Positions 1-12,461 of a stretch of 64,000 nt of DNA are shown here, in pieces (position 1 is the first letter of the stretch; each line of letters starts with the position of its first letter). Under the pieces are notes generated by a model. The model did no database searches, had not been told where the DNA came from, and worked only from the letters and a program-made list of their open reading frames with translations. The DNA comes from Sorex araneus (lineage: Eukaryota; Chordata; Mammalia; Eulipotyphla; Soricidae): the NCBI RefSeq assembly GCF_027595985.1, contig NC_073306.1:194896000-194959999 (forward strand), written 5' to 3'. The position numbers and the translations under genes are program-made.

Positions 1-959
1 TGTAACTAGAAAATATGTACATTAAAACACATTTTGAAATTTGTTTTTCTCTTCTTTGGAGATGGAAAATAGTTACATAAATAGCATCTACATTGGACAT
101 TCTGATGACAATCCAGTTTTAGAACTTTCTTTGGAGTAGGAAGAAATACGTATGAATGAGAACAAAGCAAAGCAAAGAAAAAAACAGCTCAGTTTTGCTC
201 ACAACCATAGTATGATTCATTCTCTTCAACAACTGAAAATTCAATTCTCATTAAGAATTATTTTTACCATGTGAAATATTCATGAAAACTAAGAATGATA
301 ACTCTCACCTGGTTTCAAGTTGCTTCTATACAAAGTTAGTGATCATGACACTTAACTTTTAATTTTGGTATGTCTAAAAGTCAGGAATTACAGACATAAG
401 CATGATAATTACATATATTGTTCTTGTTCTACACATTAAGTTTATAAGCTAAACCATTGCAACTAGAAGCAGGAGGGAGTTGAAGACATTCATACAAACT
501 AGAAATGAAATGTGTGAATGTTCTGTTTTGTCCTTATTGAGTAACGTTGATTTATATCGATTTATATCGTATTTGTTTCAGGATTGCTTTCTCATACCCC
601 TGCAAATGTAAGTTGTCACACCGCCTCTACCACTGAGTACAGAACTCTTGCCTCACAGGCCATTGGAGCCCTTCAACCTTTCAATACCCCACCCCCACCC
701 ACTATGAAAACCTCACAACCGGGCTGGATTTTGTCTGTTTTCTTGCTTTGTTTCTTTGAATCCCAGAGAGGAGTGGGAATTTGCCTTTCCCTTTCTGATT
801 TATTTCACTTAATCCAACAACCTCCAATTCTATCCAGCTCTCACAAACATAAAAAAAATTTTAAATATACAAAATTTTTACCATAATTTTTACCAACCCA
901 TCAATGTAGAACAAATCCAAATGCACATCTGCAAAATATATTCAATAATAAGTTTTGCA
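1..959. other. No recognisable feature
   Basis: AT-rich unique-looking sequence. The 100-codon frame at 584-886 has no recognisable domain and looks accidental. Confidence 0.5.
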
Positions 960-1142
960 GGGGTCAGGGTGATAGTACAGTAGCTAAGTGTTTTTGCCTT
1001 GCACCTGCTGGCCCAAGGTTAATCCATAGCATCTCATATGATCCCTGAGCCGACTAGGAGTGATTCCCAAATGCAGAACCAGGAGTAACCCCTGAATATT
1101 GCCAGGTGTGGCCCCCAAACAAATAAACAAATAAATAAATAA
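960..1142 (+). mobile_element. SINE, short type
   Basis: Diverged copy with an (AAAT)n tail. It lies head-to-tail with the next copy. Confidence 0.8.
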
Positions 1143-1171
1143 GTTTTACAATGGATTAAAAGTTTTCTAGA

Positions 1172-1345
1172 GGGGCCGGAGTGATAGTACAGTGGGTAGG
1201 GCATTTGCCTTGCACTGGGCCGAACTGAGTTCTATCACTGGCATGCCATATGGTCCCCCAAGCACTGCCAGGAGTAATTCCTGAGTGCAGAGCCAGGAAT
1301 AACCCCTGAGCATCACTAGGTGTGACCAAAAAAAAGAAAAAAAAA
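1172..1345 (+). mobile_element. SINE, short type
   Basis: GGGGCCGGAGTGATAGTACAG head, GCCTTGCACTGGGCCGAACTG, and an A-rich tail. The left half resembles a tRNA gene and gives the internal RNA polymerase III promoter of this family. Confidence 0.9.
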
Positions 1346-1507
1346 TGGTAACTTTAATAAAACTTTCTAAAAAAGACTAAAATAGCTTTCAGTTGTCTAA
1401 AAATAATTTATGATTCATATCTTTCTTACTAGAGGATGAAGATGTATTGATATATGAATGTTCAAGGTTTTCATGGCCAAGTAAGAGTAATTAATTTAAC
1501 ACTTCAT

Positions 1508-1750
1508 TGTAGCACTGTAGCACTGTTGTCCCATTATTCATCAATTTACTCGAACGGGCACCAATAACGTCTCCATTGTGAGACTTGTTGATACTGGTTT
1601 TGGCATATCAAATATGCCACGGGCAGTTTGCCAGGCTCTGCCATGCAGGTGGGGTAGCTTACCAGGCTCTCTGAGAGGGATAAAGGAATCGAACCCGGGT
1701 CGGCCAAGTGCAAGGCAAATGCCCTACCTACTGTGCTATCGCTCCAGTCT
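1508..1750 (-). mobile_element. SINE, long type
   Basis: Complement of the long subtype, whose body replaces the CCCATATGGTCCCC segment by a part with two GAGCCTGGCAAGCTACC motifs and a GATATGCCAAAAACAGTA segment. Confidence 0.9.
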
Positions 1751-2795
1751 AACTCTTCACTATCCAAATATTTTTCACCATTTATATCATGAGATGCTAA
1801 TTTTAAATAATATCAAAAGACTTCATTGATAGGCCTCTATAAAAATTGTTCTCTGGAAATGACATTTTTTAACTATAAAATGGGAGGAAAATAAATTAAG
1901 AAAATGGACTCTTCTGGTGATCATGATAGATAATACATGAAAGTGCTTTGTGCACTCTAAACTACGATAGAAATCCATTTTGTTTACATCCAATATCCTT
2001 CTTCAGTTCAATAAATAATGTTTTTACAGCCCCACACTTTCCTCTCTATACTACCTTTCTATATTTGATTAATTTATATTTATTACTCACAAGACCTTTG
2101 GGTCTGCTGTGTTGCAACTGGAGGATGCTACTTTCAGAAATCTCATGATTTTACAAGGGTTTTAAGCAATCAAATTATTTTAAGAACCTAATTTCCTTTC
2201 CTAACTTCCACACATTACATTCCTGACAGAAATCTTCCTGAAACCATGTTCCCCATTTCTCCCCTTTTTTTGTCGTTCTTTTCCCATGTTGCGAAACAAA
2301 CATTATCACATGGTTTCGTTGCTGGAAAATTATTCTTTTATAGACTATCTCCAGAATAGAAAAACAACAGAAATTTCAAATGCTGGTGTTGGTGGTGAAA
2401 ATGAGAAAGGACTTTTACAGCTCAGGTAGTTTCATATTCTTACCTATAAACAAAATTAAATAAGGACCAAATGGAATTGTCAAGTAGTAAATTAGTTCAA
2501 CTTATTTTTGATAGTAAAAATTAAAGTTAGAAATTTAATCTATTTATTCATCCAGTTAACTATAAAATACATAACTTACTTGTTAATATAAATATTTCTT
2601 CAGCTAAAAATAACATTTTTTAAAATTAGTGAGAATGGCACAATTCAGTGAGCATCATGTTTTTATCTAAAGTCACATTCATGTCTTACTTAACCAAACA
2701 CTGAATTTTAATAACATTTCTGCCTTTGGTATGCATCTTTACACCAGATATTCATCAATGAAAATTTTCTCTCTATGTTCTTGATAGAATAAGAA

Positions 2796-2878
2796 GGGGC
2801 TGGAGAGATAAGGCACTTGCCTTGCATGCTGTCCGACCCAGATTCAGTCCCCTGACCACTGCCATGTGTGGTCCAAAT
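2796..2878 (+). mobile_element. SINE, short type, shortened
   Basis: GGGGCTGGAGAGATAAGGCAC head, with the middle part deleted. Confidence 0.65.
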
Positions 2879-3107
2879 TTCCCTCCAAAACTCCATATAA
2901 AGTCATGTAAACTGCACTGTTTTAATTTTTTTAAGAATTTTTAATTTGCACCACCTGGATTTGAGAGAGTAAAACATTTTATAAGAAAAAAATTAAATCT
3001 CTGTTTTGAATTATTCTTAAGTGATTGAAAAAGATGTCATAGATTGGAGGAAATTCAAAACTAATATATATCTGACAACAAATTGCTACCATTAATATAT
3101 ACATACT

Positions 3108-3350
3108 GTAGCACTGTCGTTCCATTGTTCATCAATTTGCTTGAGTGGGCACCAGTAACGTCTTCATTGTGAAACTTGTTGCTACTGTTTTTGGCATATC
3201 GAATATGCCACGGGTAGCTTGCCAGGCTCTACTGTGAGGGCGGGATACTCTTTGTAGCTTGCCAGGCTCTCTGAGAGGGATGGAGGAATCGAACCCAGGT
3301 CAGCTTCGTGCAAGACAAATGCTCTACCTGCTGTGCTATTGCTCCAGTCC
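3108..3350 (-). mobile_element. SINE, long type
   Basis: Complete from GTAGCACTGTCGTTCC to the complemented head GCTCCAGTCC. Confidence 0.9.
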
Positions 3351-4091
3351 TAAAGAAAGAAGTCAAAGAAATGCTAGCTAAAAAAAACAAATAAATAAAC
3401 TTCTCGAATAAATTCTAGCTAGAAAAAAAAGCTACTCAAAGAAATACTAGCTAGAAACAAACAATCCACAGAAAACAAAAATACTTAACCATTTTTATTT
3501 TCTTTTTAGTACTATAAATCTTTATTTCTAAGGTTTACTATAATAACACAAAATGGTAACAGGAAAAAAATAATTGTTATAGGCTAACATATAGCCAATT
3601 CTAGATTTGACAGATTTGTATTTAGTTGAAGAATATAAGACTCCCTCGCTTATTTTAAATGCCAGCAAATCTTAAACACCACGGCGTTGTAGAAGAAATG
3701 CTAGCATAAAAGAAGTCCTCTCCTGGCTGGGAGCCTGTCCCTCTAGAAACAAGCATCCTAGACAGAATATTGCTATCTACATCCTGTGAAAGTGTTTAAT
3801 TATATGGCACAAGCGACTTTGAATGTAAAGTTTCTAATTGATCATTCCAAATACAAATGATGTGAAGTAATGGGCATTCTCAACTCACTATCTGTGGAAG
3901 GCAACATAGTAGTTTTAAAGACAGTCCCATAGTTTTTTACAAAATCTATTTAATCATGTGTTCCATATGATTTAATCCATAGTGTTTAACTAAATGAGAT
4001 GAAAACTTACATTAATGTAAAAATCTGCAAATAAATCCTTACAGAAGCTTTACTCTCCTAGTTGCTGAACATAGAGAAGCAAAGATGTCTT

Positions 4092-4300
4092 TCAATAGAT
4101 GTTTTGTTGTGGTTTTGTTTTGGGGGGTTGGTCAGTTTGTTTGGTTTTTGGTTTTTTGTTTTTGTTTTTGTTTTTGTTTGTTTTTTGGGGGTTTTTTGGT
4201 CTTGTTCTATTTGTTTTGGTTTGTTTTGGTTTTTGCACGTCCAGAAACCAAACCCATGCTTCATGCATGCAAGACCAGTGCCTTACTACAGTGCTACATC
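4092..4300 (-). repeat. T/G-rich low-complexity run ending in a SINE relic
   Basis: TTTTG/TTTGG repeats fill 4095-4235. The right part (CCAGAAACCAAACCCATGC ... GCAAGACCAGTGCC ... ACTACAGTGCTA) resembles the complement of an old SINE head. The long overlapping frames here are composition artefacts. Confidence 0.5.
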
Positions 4301-4685
4301 TCTGTGTCTTTCAATAGGTAAATAAATAAGTAAAGTGTAAAATATCTATACAAAGGACTGCTTTTTAGTTATCAAGCCACAAAAGTGACAATATTTTGGG
4401 AAAAAATGACTGCATATTGTTAAATGAAAGAAGTCAATTTGAAGAAGCTATGTGCTCTAAGATTTCACACAGATTACATTCTGGAAAAAACAAAATAATA
4501 GAAACTATAAAAGATTGGTGATTTCCAAAGAATGGAGAAGGGAGAGCCAGTTTAGACAGGGTGAGACATTATTCATTTGAGGGAGATTTTTCGGGCTTAA
4601 ATTATTTTACCGAAATTAATCTGTATGATATGAAAGGGTAGATACATTTGACAAAATCCATAGAATATTCAAAAGAACAAGCCAT

Positions 4686-4850
4686 AGAGGCCAAAGTGAT
4701 AAAGCAACAGATAGGGTGCTTGTCTTATGTGCAGCAAATCCAGATTCAATCCCTAGCACCATATATGATCCCCCAAACCTTGTCAGTAGTAATCCCTGAG
4801 CACAGAACCAGGAGTAAGTCCTGAGCACCACCAGTGTGGCCCAAAAACAA
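4686..4850 (+). mobile_element. SINE, short type, old
   Basis: GAGGCCAAAGTGATAAAGCAACAG head and GTAAGTCCTGAGCACCACCAG end. Confidence 0.75.
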
Positions 4851-5092
4851 GCATAAAGAACAAACCCTAAAGTAAATGATGGGATTTAGTTCATTAAAAT
4901 GTATCAATACTGTGTCATCAACTCTAACATATTCAAGATGAGAACAAAGGGATTAAAGAATTAATAATCCTATTATTCCTTCTGCTGTGGAGAAGAAATA
5001 GACACAAATGGGAATTTTGTACTAAATTGAAAACTATTTTATAAGTCTGTTAAGTTTATTTTTTTAATACCAGAAAAGGTGGGCTAGTATTT

Positions 5093-5230
5093 GAGGCCGG
5101 GGCAGTAGTACAGTGACAAGGGTGCTTGACCTACACACAGTCAACCCGGGTTCAATCCTCAGCACCCCAAGTGGCCCCCCGAGTCCTGCCAAGAGTGATC
5201 CCTGAGCTTCACTGAGTGTGGCCCTAAAAC
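5093..5230 (+). mobile_element. SINE, short type
   Basis: B-box-like CGGGTTCAATCC is kept; the 3' half is shortened. Confidence 0.8.
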
Positions 5231-5468
5231 AAAGTATTAGTCTGTTTGCAAAATATCATTGGCTAGAATTGCCAAGAGAGAGGGAATATCACCCTCTAGT
5301 GGTTCAAAGACAGGAAAAAAACGAAAATGAAGGTAAAGACAGCAATTGCCCATATAGAGGAACGAAGTACTTCTAGGAACAAATTGAATCTCAAATTTGA
5401 TAGTCATTAATGCCTCACAAGTGAGAGACCAAGAGTCCAATTTCTGGAACATAAAATAAAAACAAAAC

Positions 5469-5640
5469 GGGGTCAGAGAGACAGTAAAGCGGGTAGGGCA
5501 CTTGCCTTGCACGTGCTGGACCTGGGTTCTATCCCTGCATCCCATAGGGTCCCCCGAGCACTGCTAGGAGTAATTCCCGAGTGCAGAGGCAGGAATAAAT
5601 AAGCCCAGAGCATCCCGGGGTGACCACCCCCCAAAAAATA
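5469..5640 (+). mobile_element. SINE, short type
   Basis: AGCGGGTAGGGCACTTGCCT head part, CATCCCATAGGGTCCCCCGAG body. Confidence 0.85.
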
Positions 5641-5774
5641 ACTTTTTTAAAAAAGTTTTTTAAAAGAATGAAAAGTAAAGACAAAAAAATAATAAATAAT
5701 GAAAGGACAAGTCATTTGAGTTAGCCTTTTTAATGTAGAAATATAAGAAAAATTACACATAAGAATACTTCAAC

Positions 5775-6106
5775 TCCCTAGCAATGGACTTTTACCTAGG
5801 TAGAAGGCCCCATGTGGGGCACCTGGGGAAAACCCTATGAAAGCCCCCTTGAACAAAGAAAGTGCGCATATATGCTGCCTGAGCCCATGTGCTGCTTGTG
5901 CCACCTGGCCCAGCACATGTGGCACCTGTGGCACCTGAGCACTCGTGGCCCCTGCATCTTCCCTCTTGAGATGTGGACTTTCATGTTTTCATATCTAATG
6001 CTGGGATGTGTGTAGGAGTCTCTCCACCTTGTTACTCTCACTTTCTCTCCATCCCTCCTGCTCCTAAAACCCTCCAACTAAAATATATTTTACTTAAAAA
6101 GAAAAA
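5775..6106 (+). mobile_element. Retroposed insert of unknown source
   Basis: About 330 bp, ending in an A-rich tail (CTTAAAAAGAAAA) and flanked by a perfect 14-bp duplication AAGAATACTTCAAC (5761-5774 and 6107-6120). The body is unlike the other repeats here. It contains GGCACCTG/GTGCCACCTGG motifs and a CT-rich stretch, and I could not identify a parent. Confidence 0.75.
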
Positions 6107-6121
6107 AAGAATACTTCAACA

Positions 6122-6285
6122 GGGCCAGAGAGAGAGTGCAGCATATAAGACACTGCCTTTCACGCAGCTAGTCCAGGTTTGAACCCTGACAAAGCGTATG
6201 GTCCCCTGAGTCTTGCCAGGAGGGATCCCTTAGTGCAGAACCCGGAGTAAGCCCGGAGCACAACCGGGTATACCCCAAGAGCCAT
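6122..6285 (+). mobile_element. SINE, short type, with (TTA)n beyond
   Basis: It begins one base after the 3' duplication of the 5775 insert. A (TTA)n run follows at 6288-6310. Confidence 0.8.
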
Positions 6286-6824
6286 AATTATTTATTATTA
6301 TTATTATTAACAAGTTATTTATTTCTGTCTCATCTAGTCAATTATTAAATATGTTTAGGGCTCAAAGAACCTACTTTTTTATTACTCTGTCTTTCCATAG
6401 TTGAGAATAAATTCCAGAAGACATGGAAGAAAAATATTAGAAAATATTATAAGCAAGATCCCTTTTAGTGCTGATGATCAGAGTCTGTTCCCCATTTTCA
6501 TTCCAAAAATATAGCCATCACCATATTGATAGATATGTTTGAATTCCATCTTATTCTAAGTGTCTCTTCCTGAATGTCAACATATAATACTCTGTATTTT
6601 TATTTTCATTCTATTTTCTAACTTTCTGACCTATGTGTCATTCATGAGTTCCTTCTACAATTGAATATAATCTTCAGTTAAGTTCATTATTATCTTGATT
6701 TTCTTTATTGATATTTTCAGTTCCCGAATCTCTTCTCTCTGGCTCTTTGAAATACGCCGCCCAGTATTTTTTTTAGCAATGCAAAATAGATTATACTGAA
6801 AGAAACTTTCAACAGGAAAGAGAA

Positions 6825-6825
6825 T

Positions 6826-6885
<60 letters not shown>
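6825..6885. repeat. (AG)n microsatellite
   Basis: About 60 nt of AG dinucleotides with a few interruptions at the left edge. Confidence 0.95.
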
Positions 6886-6887
<2 letters not shown>

Positions 6888-7179
6888 CAAGAAAAATTTT
6901 TCTCCAAAGTGGAAAAAGCAGAGCACAGATTTTGGTTAACTTATAGATAATTTCTTCAAATTATCATGGCCCAGAGTTCTCTAAAACATATCGAAGTTGA
7001 TCTAGGAGTTATCCCCGGGAAAGCCTCGCACTCTAGATAGTCCTTTCATGTTCTTATCACAATTTTAGACTCTCCTGGACTCTTTTCTCAGAGAGGGTCC
7101 GTTCTTCTGGGCTTTCCATCTCATCTCATAGAAGTAGGTTTTTCCTGCCCTTGACTGCTTCAGGGCTGGGCAATTTCTT

Positions 7180-7541
7180 TTTTTTTTAATTTATTTATTT
7201 TTTAATTAGTGAGTCACAGTGAGGGTACAGTTACAGATTCACACATTTCCGTGCTTGTTTTCGTGCTTGTTTTTCCCTCATGCAATGTCCGAGAGCCCAT
7301 CCCTCCACCAGTGTCCATTCTCCACCACCCATGAACCCAGTATCCTTCCCACCCCCCAGTCCCATCCCCCCCACCCCACCCCGCCTCTGTGGCAGGGCAT
7401 TCCAATTTGTTCTCCCTCTCTCCTTTTGGGTGTTGTGATTTGCAATAGGGGTATTGAGTGGTCATCCGGTTCCGTCTCTAGTCTACTTTCAGCACGCATC
7501 TCCCTTCCCACGCGGGATCTCCAATCACATTTTACTTGGTG
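7180..7541 (-). mobile_element. 5'-truncated L1, 3' UTR only
   Basis: Poly(T) head, then CACAGTGAGGGTACAGTTACAG and CCCATCCCTCCACCAGTG, the complement of the L1 3' UTR seen elsewhere in the window. It is flanked by a 21-bp duplication (7159-7179 and 7542-7562, core CAGGGCTGGGCAATTTC), so it is probably recent. Confidence 0.85.
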
Positions 7542-7810
7542 TTCAGGGCTGGGCAATTTCTTAAAGTTTATTGTTTCCCAAAAGCTCAACATCAGGCCCC
7601 CCTCCCGCCCCCTAATCTATCAACCTGCAACATTTCCCTCTTAGGGATTTCACCCCCTAAATCTCCAATTTAAATCGTAAATACCACTTAAGCCTCTTTC
7701 AGCTGAGCAACAAGGTCCACCAGGCCAGAGATATTCCCAAAGGCTAGTCTCTCCCTTCTAGAATTTCATCCGTTCCTTCCTGGATGTTGGCTGCCTGAGT
7801 CAATATCCAT

Positions 7811-8001
7811 TTTTTGTGTTTGTTTCGGCTTGGTTAGGATTTGTGTTTTGGGCCACACCTGGCAGGCTCGGGGCTTACTTATGGCTCTGCTCAAGGGTCA
7901 CTCCTGGTAGAGTTTGGGGGACCACGTGCAGTACCAGGCATCAAATCTAGGTCGACCACATGTGAGGCAAGCACCTTACCTGCTGTACTATCTTCCCAGC
8001 C
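7811..8001 (-). mobile_element. SINE, short type, old
   Basis: GGGCCACACCTGGCAGGCTCGGGG at the tail side and CTATCTTCCCAGCC at the head. Confidence 0.75.
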
Positions 8002-8550
8002 ACCCCCTCACAGTTTTAAGTTGTTCGTATCTGTCACTCAGCTCTTTTGTTGTCTTCTGGAGAACAATTTAAAAGATTTAAGCTACCATTATTGAAACCC
8101 AAGATCTGAACCTGATCTTCGCTCCTTGCATATCAACCCATTCATGTACCTTTGGCAGGACAGAGGGGAAGGGCAGAAATCAACCATCAAAAGATGTAGA
8201 ATGCAGAAGAAATTACTGCTGGCTGACCCTAATAGTTCTCTGAAGCTAAGAATGTGTTTGGTCAGCCCCCACTGTTCTCAACCAGGGGTTTAAGGCGTTA
8301 ATTCTGATCAAGAAGAAACAATTCAAAAATTATATCACACCACTTTAGAAATGTGTTTTAAATTACTCATTAGAAATAAAACATCTGAAATCCTTAAAAA
8401 TTAAACAAATTGTATTCCCCTTTTGTCCTCAATGAAGAAAAATTAACTACACGTTGACATGAAGAGAAGGGTTGGTATATATTTCAGTATGTGTATTCTG
8501 GACTCCAAACTATTAAGCTAGCTATTCTGTTTGAATAGGTATTTTTTCAC

Positions 8551-8751
8551 CCACAGGGCATCCCCAGTTCAGCTCAGAGGACCAGGGACACCCCAAGCTG
8601 ACAGTGTGATAGCCACACTCGGCAGTGCAGGTTGCTGGGCCTGCAAGTGCTGTTCTACGCAGAGGCCACCTGGACCACGGTCCATAGGGTCAAGGGGCCA
8701 TGCAGTGCCAGGGACTGAACTCAAGGCCACCTGAGTTATCTCTCAGCCCTT
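8551..8751 (-). mobile_element. Probable very old SINE relic
   Basis: GGGACTGAACTCAAGGCCACC and the end TCTCAGCCC recall the complemented head. Much of the middle is not alignable by eye. Confidence 0.35.
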
Positions 8752-8794
8752 GCATATGTGCCTGTAATTTTCATTGTAAAAGTAAAACATATTA

Positions 8795-8942
8795 GGGCCA
8801 GGGTTAAGACACTTGTCTTATACACCCCTGACCCAGGTTGGACCCAGACTGCATCCCCAGCACCACATGATCTCCAGAGCATCATGAGGGGTGGGCAGGA
8901 AGGTCCCTAAGCACCTCTAGATGTAGCCTAGGAAGCCCCCAA
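8795..8942 (+). mobile_element. SINE, short type, old
   Basis: GGGCCAGGGTTAAGACACTTG head, CCCAGGTTGGACCC. Confidence 0.6.
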
Positions 8943-9560
8943 ACACCGCAACATCCCAGACCCTGGCACTGACCTGCTGGCCTGGGCAGGAGGGGCCCCA
9001 GGTCTCCTCAGAAAATACTTGAAAAAATTAGTAAATAACTATTACACAAAGATTGAAAATATTATTTGAGAGTACTGATGTAGTTTATCAAAAGAGGAGG
9101 CATTCAACTAATCAATACCCAATTATTTTTACTTTATTTTTTAGTTTAATTTTTTTTCAGTTTTGACTTTTTTTAAAGCAGAAACAAAAAAAAATTGATG
9201 CAGAAAGTTATAAGAAAATGAGTGACTTAAGTTCTATCGGTCATGTTACTACCATTAACAATTTAAGAATTTTTCTATTCATTTCTTTCTATGCTTGTAT
9301 AATTTTTCACAAAGTTGAATTTATGCTAATCTAGTATGTGCCGTTGTATCGCAGATCTTTTTTCATTTAATTATTACAAATATTCCCCATCATGTTTTCA
9401 CCAAGGCTGGATTATATATTAAATTATATTCTACTGTAAGAATTAACCGCACGCTATGTGGCCAATTCCCTGATGTTCTTAAGAGATTTTTTTTTTTTGC
9501 ATAATAAGATCATCTTTAATTATCTCTGTTTCTCCAGCAACATAAAAAAAATGAAGCTAG

Positions 9561-10062
9561 TTAAGTGAAATGAGTCAGAAAGATAGGGACAGACATAGAG
9601 GGACTGCACTCATTTGTGGAGTAGAGAATAAAATCACATGAGGCTGACACCCAAGGACAGTAGATACAAAGGCCAGGGGGATTGCCCCATAGCTGGAAGA
9701 TTGCTTCATGAGCAGAGAGAAGACAGATGGAATAGAGAAGGGATCACTATGAAAGTGATGGCTGGAAGAACCAGTTGGGATGGGAGATGCATGCCGAAAG
9801 TAGATAATGGACCAAACATGATGACCTCTCAGTGTCTGTGTTGCAAGTTATAATGCCCAAAAGTAGAGAGAAAGTATGGGGAATATTGTCTGCCATGAAG
9901 GCAGGGAGAGGGTGGGAAAGGGAGGGTATACCCGGGATATTGGTGGTGGGGAATGTGCACTGGTGGAGGGATGGGTGTTTGATCATTGTGAGATTGTAAC
10001 CCAAACATGAAATCTTGTAACTATCTCATGGTGATTCAATAAAATTTTAAAAATTTAAAAAG
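9561..10062 (+). mobile_element. 5'-truncated L1, 3' end
   Basis: It starts TTAAGTGAAATGAGTCAGAA and ends GTGATTCAATAAAATTTTAA plus A-tail. The 13-bp duplication AAAATGAAGCTAG lies at 9548-9560 and 10063-10075. Confidence 0.85.
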
Positions 10063-10337
10063 AAAATGAAGCTAGAATTTCTGTCACTTGTTCTCCTTCC
10101 ATCTCAGAACTGTTATCAAACAGACCATTTGATGTTTTTTCTTCATTCCTCCCCATCACTGAGACTTGATATATAGCAGAGAAGTGCATTTGGTATGAAA
10201 AAAAGAAGATAATGGGAAGAGAAAGTTTTGGAAATAAAACTTCTCCTGTGGATGGGAAACCAGGTTAAGAGGCGGTGTGTAATTTTGTGCATCACAGTGA
10301 TTCAAAAAAACATTTTTAATTTAAAAAAAAGTGGAGA

Positions 10338-10508
10338 GGGGCTGGAATGATAGCACAGCAGGTAGGACATTTGTCTTGCACGTGGCTGACCTGGGTTCGA
10401 TTCCCAGCATCCCATATGGTCCCCTGAGCATGGCCAGGAGTAATTCCTGAGTGCAAAGCCAGGAGTAACCCCTGAGCATCATCGGGTGTGACCCAAAAAG
10501 AAAAAAAA
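10338..10508 (+). mobile_element. SINE, short type, near-consensus
   Basis: GGGTTCGATTCCCAGCATCCC and GTGTGACCCAAAAAG are intact. Confidence 0.92.
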
Positions 10509-11399
10509 TTATTTTAAAAGATGGGGAGTTTCAGAAGTCTGAAAACCTGACTGGCTCAGAGACCCATAAGCACAGGAGACCTTCCACAGTGAGCCTCATC
10601 TAGCAGAAATCAAATGCAAATTATAACTTGCTGTGGAAATCGGGGACAACCAAGGGTAAGGTCCTACATTAAAGAAAAATATGTAAGTCTAGAGGGAAGG
10701 TTTTATTTTTCCCTCCTGTGAAATATAAAGCAATCAAGACACATAAACTCATTTCTAGAAGAGAGGCCGTTTTCTCTCTGAGTACCCTACACAGTGACCA
10801 CACCCACGGCGCTGTGGTGGTAAGTGGCTGGAAAGGTTCCCTCTGATCTGAACGACTGTTTTGTCCGTACTTGTGGGCACTGTGTGTTTGCTGGGTAAGA
10901 AGAAGTTAAATAATGTACTGTCTCTCCATGAACTCTTAAACTTTGAGGGATGTAGATGTGGGATTACAGAGAGACAGAGCTCATATACTGTAATAACTGA
11001 AAGATGTGCTGCTCTATCACTGCTCAAATCAGACTTTATGTCAGCAAACTTCTACTTAACTACCAATCATTTACCCACCTCACACCCTGTCTGTCCAGCA
11101 CACTGTAATTGTAGTCTGATTTGCTTCTCAAAAGACTGTCTCCCCAGGCTACCCAAAATGAGATTTCCCAGTGCAATCCTTAGAAATCCGCTTAGGGCAG
11201 CTTCCAAAGAGGGCCCAGCAAGTGCCTGGTGATTGATGTCACTTATACTGACAGTTGTGATCTAACATTCTCACATCTGATCAGGCCTCAGACTCTGACC
11301 ATAGCAATAATGTGCACATTTTTTAATACCTCTAATAGTTTGGGGAACGTATTATAGCAGTGACTTTAATGCACAGTCACTGCGCCTCACCACCACCAT

Positions 11400-12240
11400 G
11401 CCCAGGACCCTCTGCCAGTGTCCCCATGCTACTTCTAGTCTACCTCCCCTTCCTCCCCATCCACTCCCCTCTGTATATTTGTAATCCAAGGCTCCAAAGC
11501 CATGTGCCCATCACCATTTGACACTGTCCATTCCCTTATTCTGTTTCCCTATGTACTACAAGTGAGTGATATCTGGTATTTGTCCTCCTTCTGATTTATT
11601 GTGCTTAACATGATACCTTCCAGTAGCATCCAAGTTGCAGTGAGCTGGAAGAGTTCATCCTTTCTTATAGCAGCATAGTATTCCATTACGTGTGTGTATA
11701 TATTTATATATATGTATATATGTGTGTACCACAACTTTTGTATCTATTCATCATTGGACATTTGGATTGTTTTCATATCCTGACTATTGTACTAAGTGCT
11801 GCAATGAAATAAAGGTACATATATCCTTAATTTTTTTTTGGCTTTTAAGCCACACCTGGTGATGCTCAGGGGTTACTCCTTGCTCTGCACTCAGGAATTA
11901 CTCCTGGCAGTGCTTGATAACCATATGGGATGCCAATTATCAAACCTGTGTCAGCAGCATGCAAGATAAATGCTCTACCTGCTGCACTATCACTCCAACC
12001 CTACATATGTCTTTTTTCATTTGTGTCTTTGTGTTTATAGGTAGATGGCAAAAGGAGAATTGCTGGGTAATATGGAAACTCTATTCTTGCACTTTGGAGA
12101 AATCTCCACACTGTTTTCCATAGCGGTTTCCAGACAATATTTCCACCCACAATGAATTAAGTTCCTTCTAACTACATTCTTATCAACACTTGTTGTTTCT
12201 AATCTTTTTGATTTTCACTGGTGAGATGTTTTTCCATCTA
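11400..12240 (-). mobile_element. Older L1 fragment split by a SINE
   Basis: GCATAGTATTCCATT and TGCTGCAATGAA are hallmarks of the complement of the L1 ORF2 end. The L1 text resumes after the SINE at 11831-12001 (GGTAGATGGCAAAAGGAGAATTGCTGGGTAA). Confidence 0.7.
11831..12001 (-). mobile_element. SINE, short type, inside an L1
   Basis: CCACACCTGGTGATGCTCAGG to CTATCACTCCAACCC. The flanking TACATAT repeats suggest the duplication. Confidence 0.88.
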
Positions 12241-12285
12241 AAATTATTCTAAACACTTTAAAGAAGTAGAATAGGAAAAACAGAT

Positions 12286-12461
12286 GGGGGGTTGGAGCAA
12301 TAGTACAGCGGGTGGGGCGTTTGCCTTGCATGCGGCCAACCCACGTTCGATCCCCAGCATCCCATATGGACCGCTGAGCATCACGAGGAGTAATTCCTGA
12401 GTGCAGAGCCAGGAGTAACTCCTGTGCATTGTCAGGTGTGACCCAAAAAGCCAAAAAATAA
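12286..12461 (+). mobile_element. SINE, short type
   Basis: ACGTTCGATCCCCAGCATCCC B-box region, A-rich tail. Confidence 0.9.

Noticed and set aside
4058-4325. Several overlapping frames with F/V/C-rich or K/T/Q-rich products
   Set aside because: They arise from the T/G-rich low-complexity run and have no domain content.
7219-7644. 141-codon frame rich in P, S and H
   Set aside because: It lies in the complement of an L1 3' UTR that recurs at 39649, 45565 and 53977 with similar meaningless products.
10861-11232. 123-codon plus-strand frame
   Set aside because: No recognisable domain, no signal peptide and no splice or expression signal; it overlaps an opposite-strand frame of similar quality.
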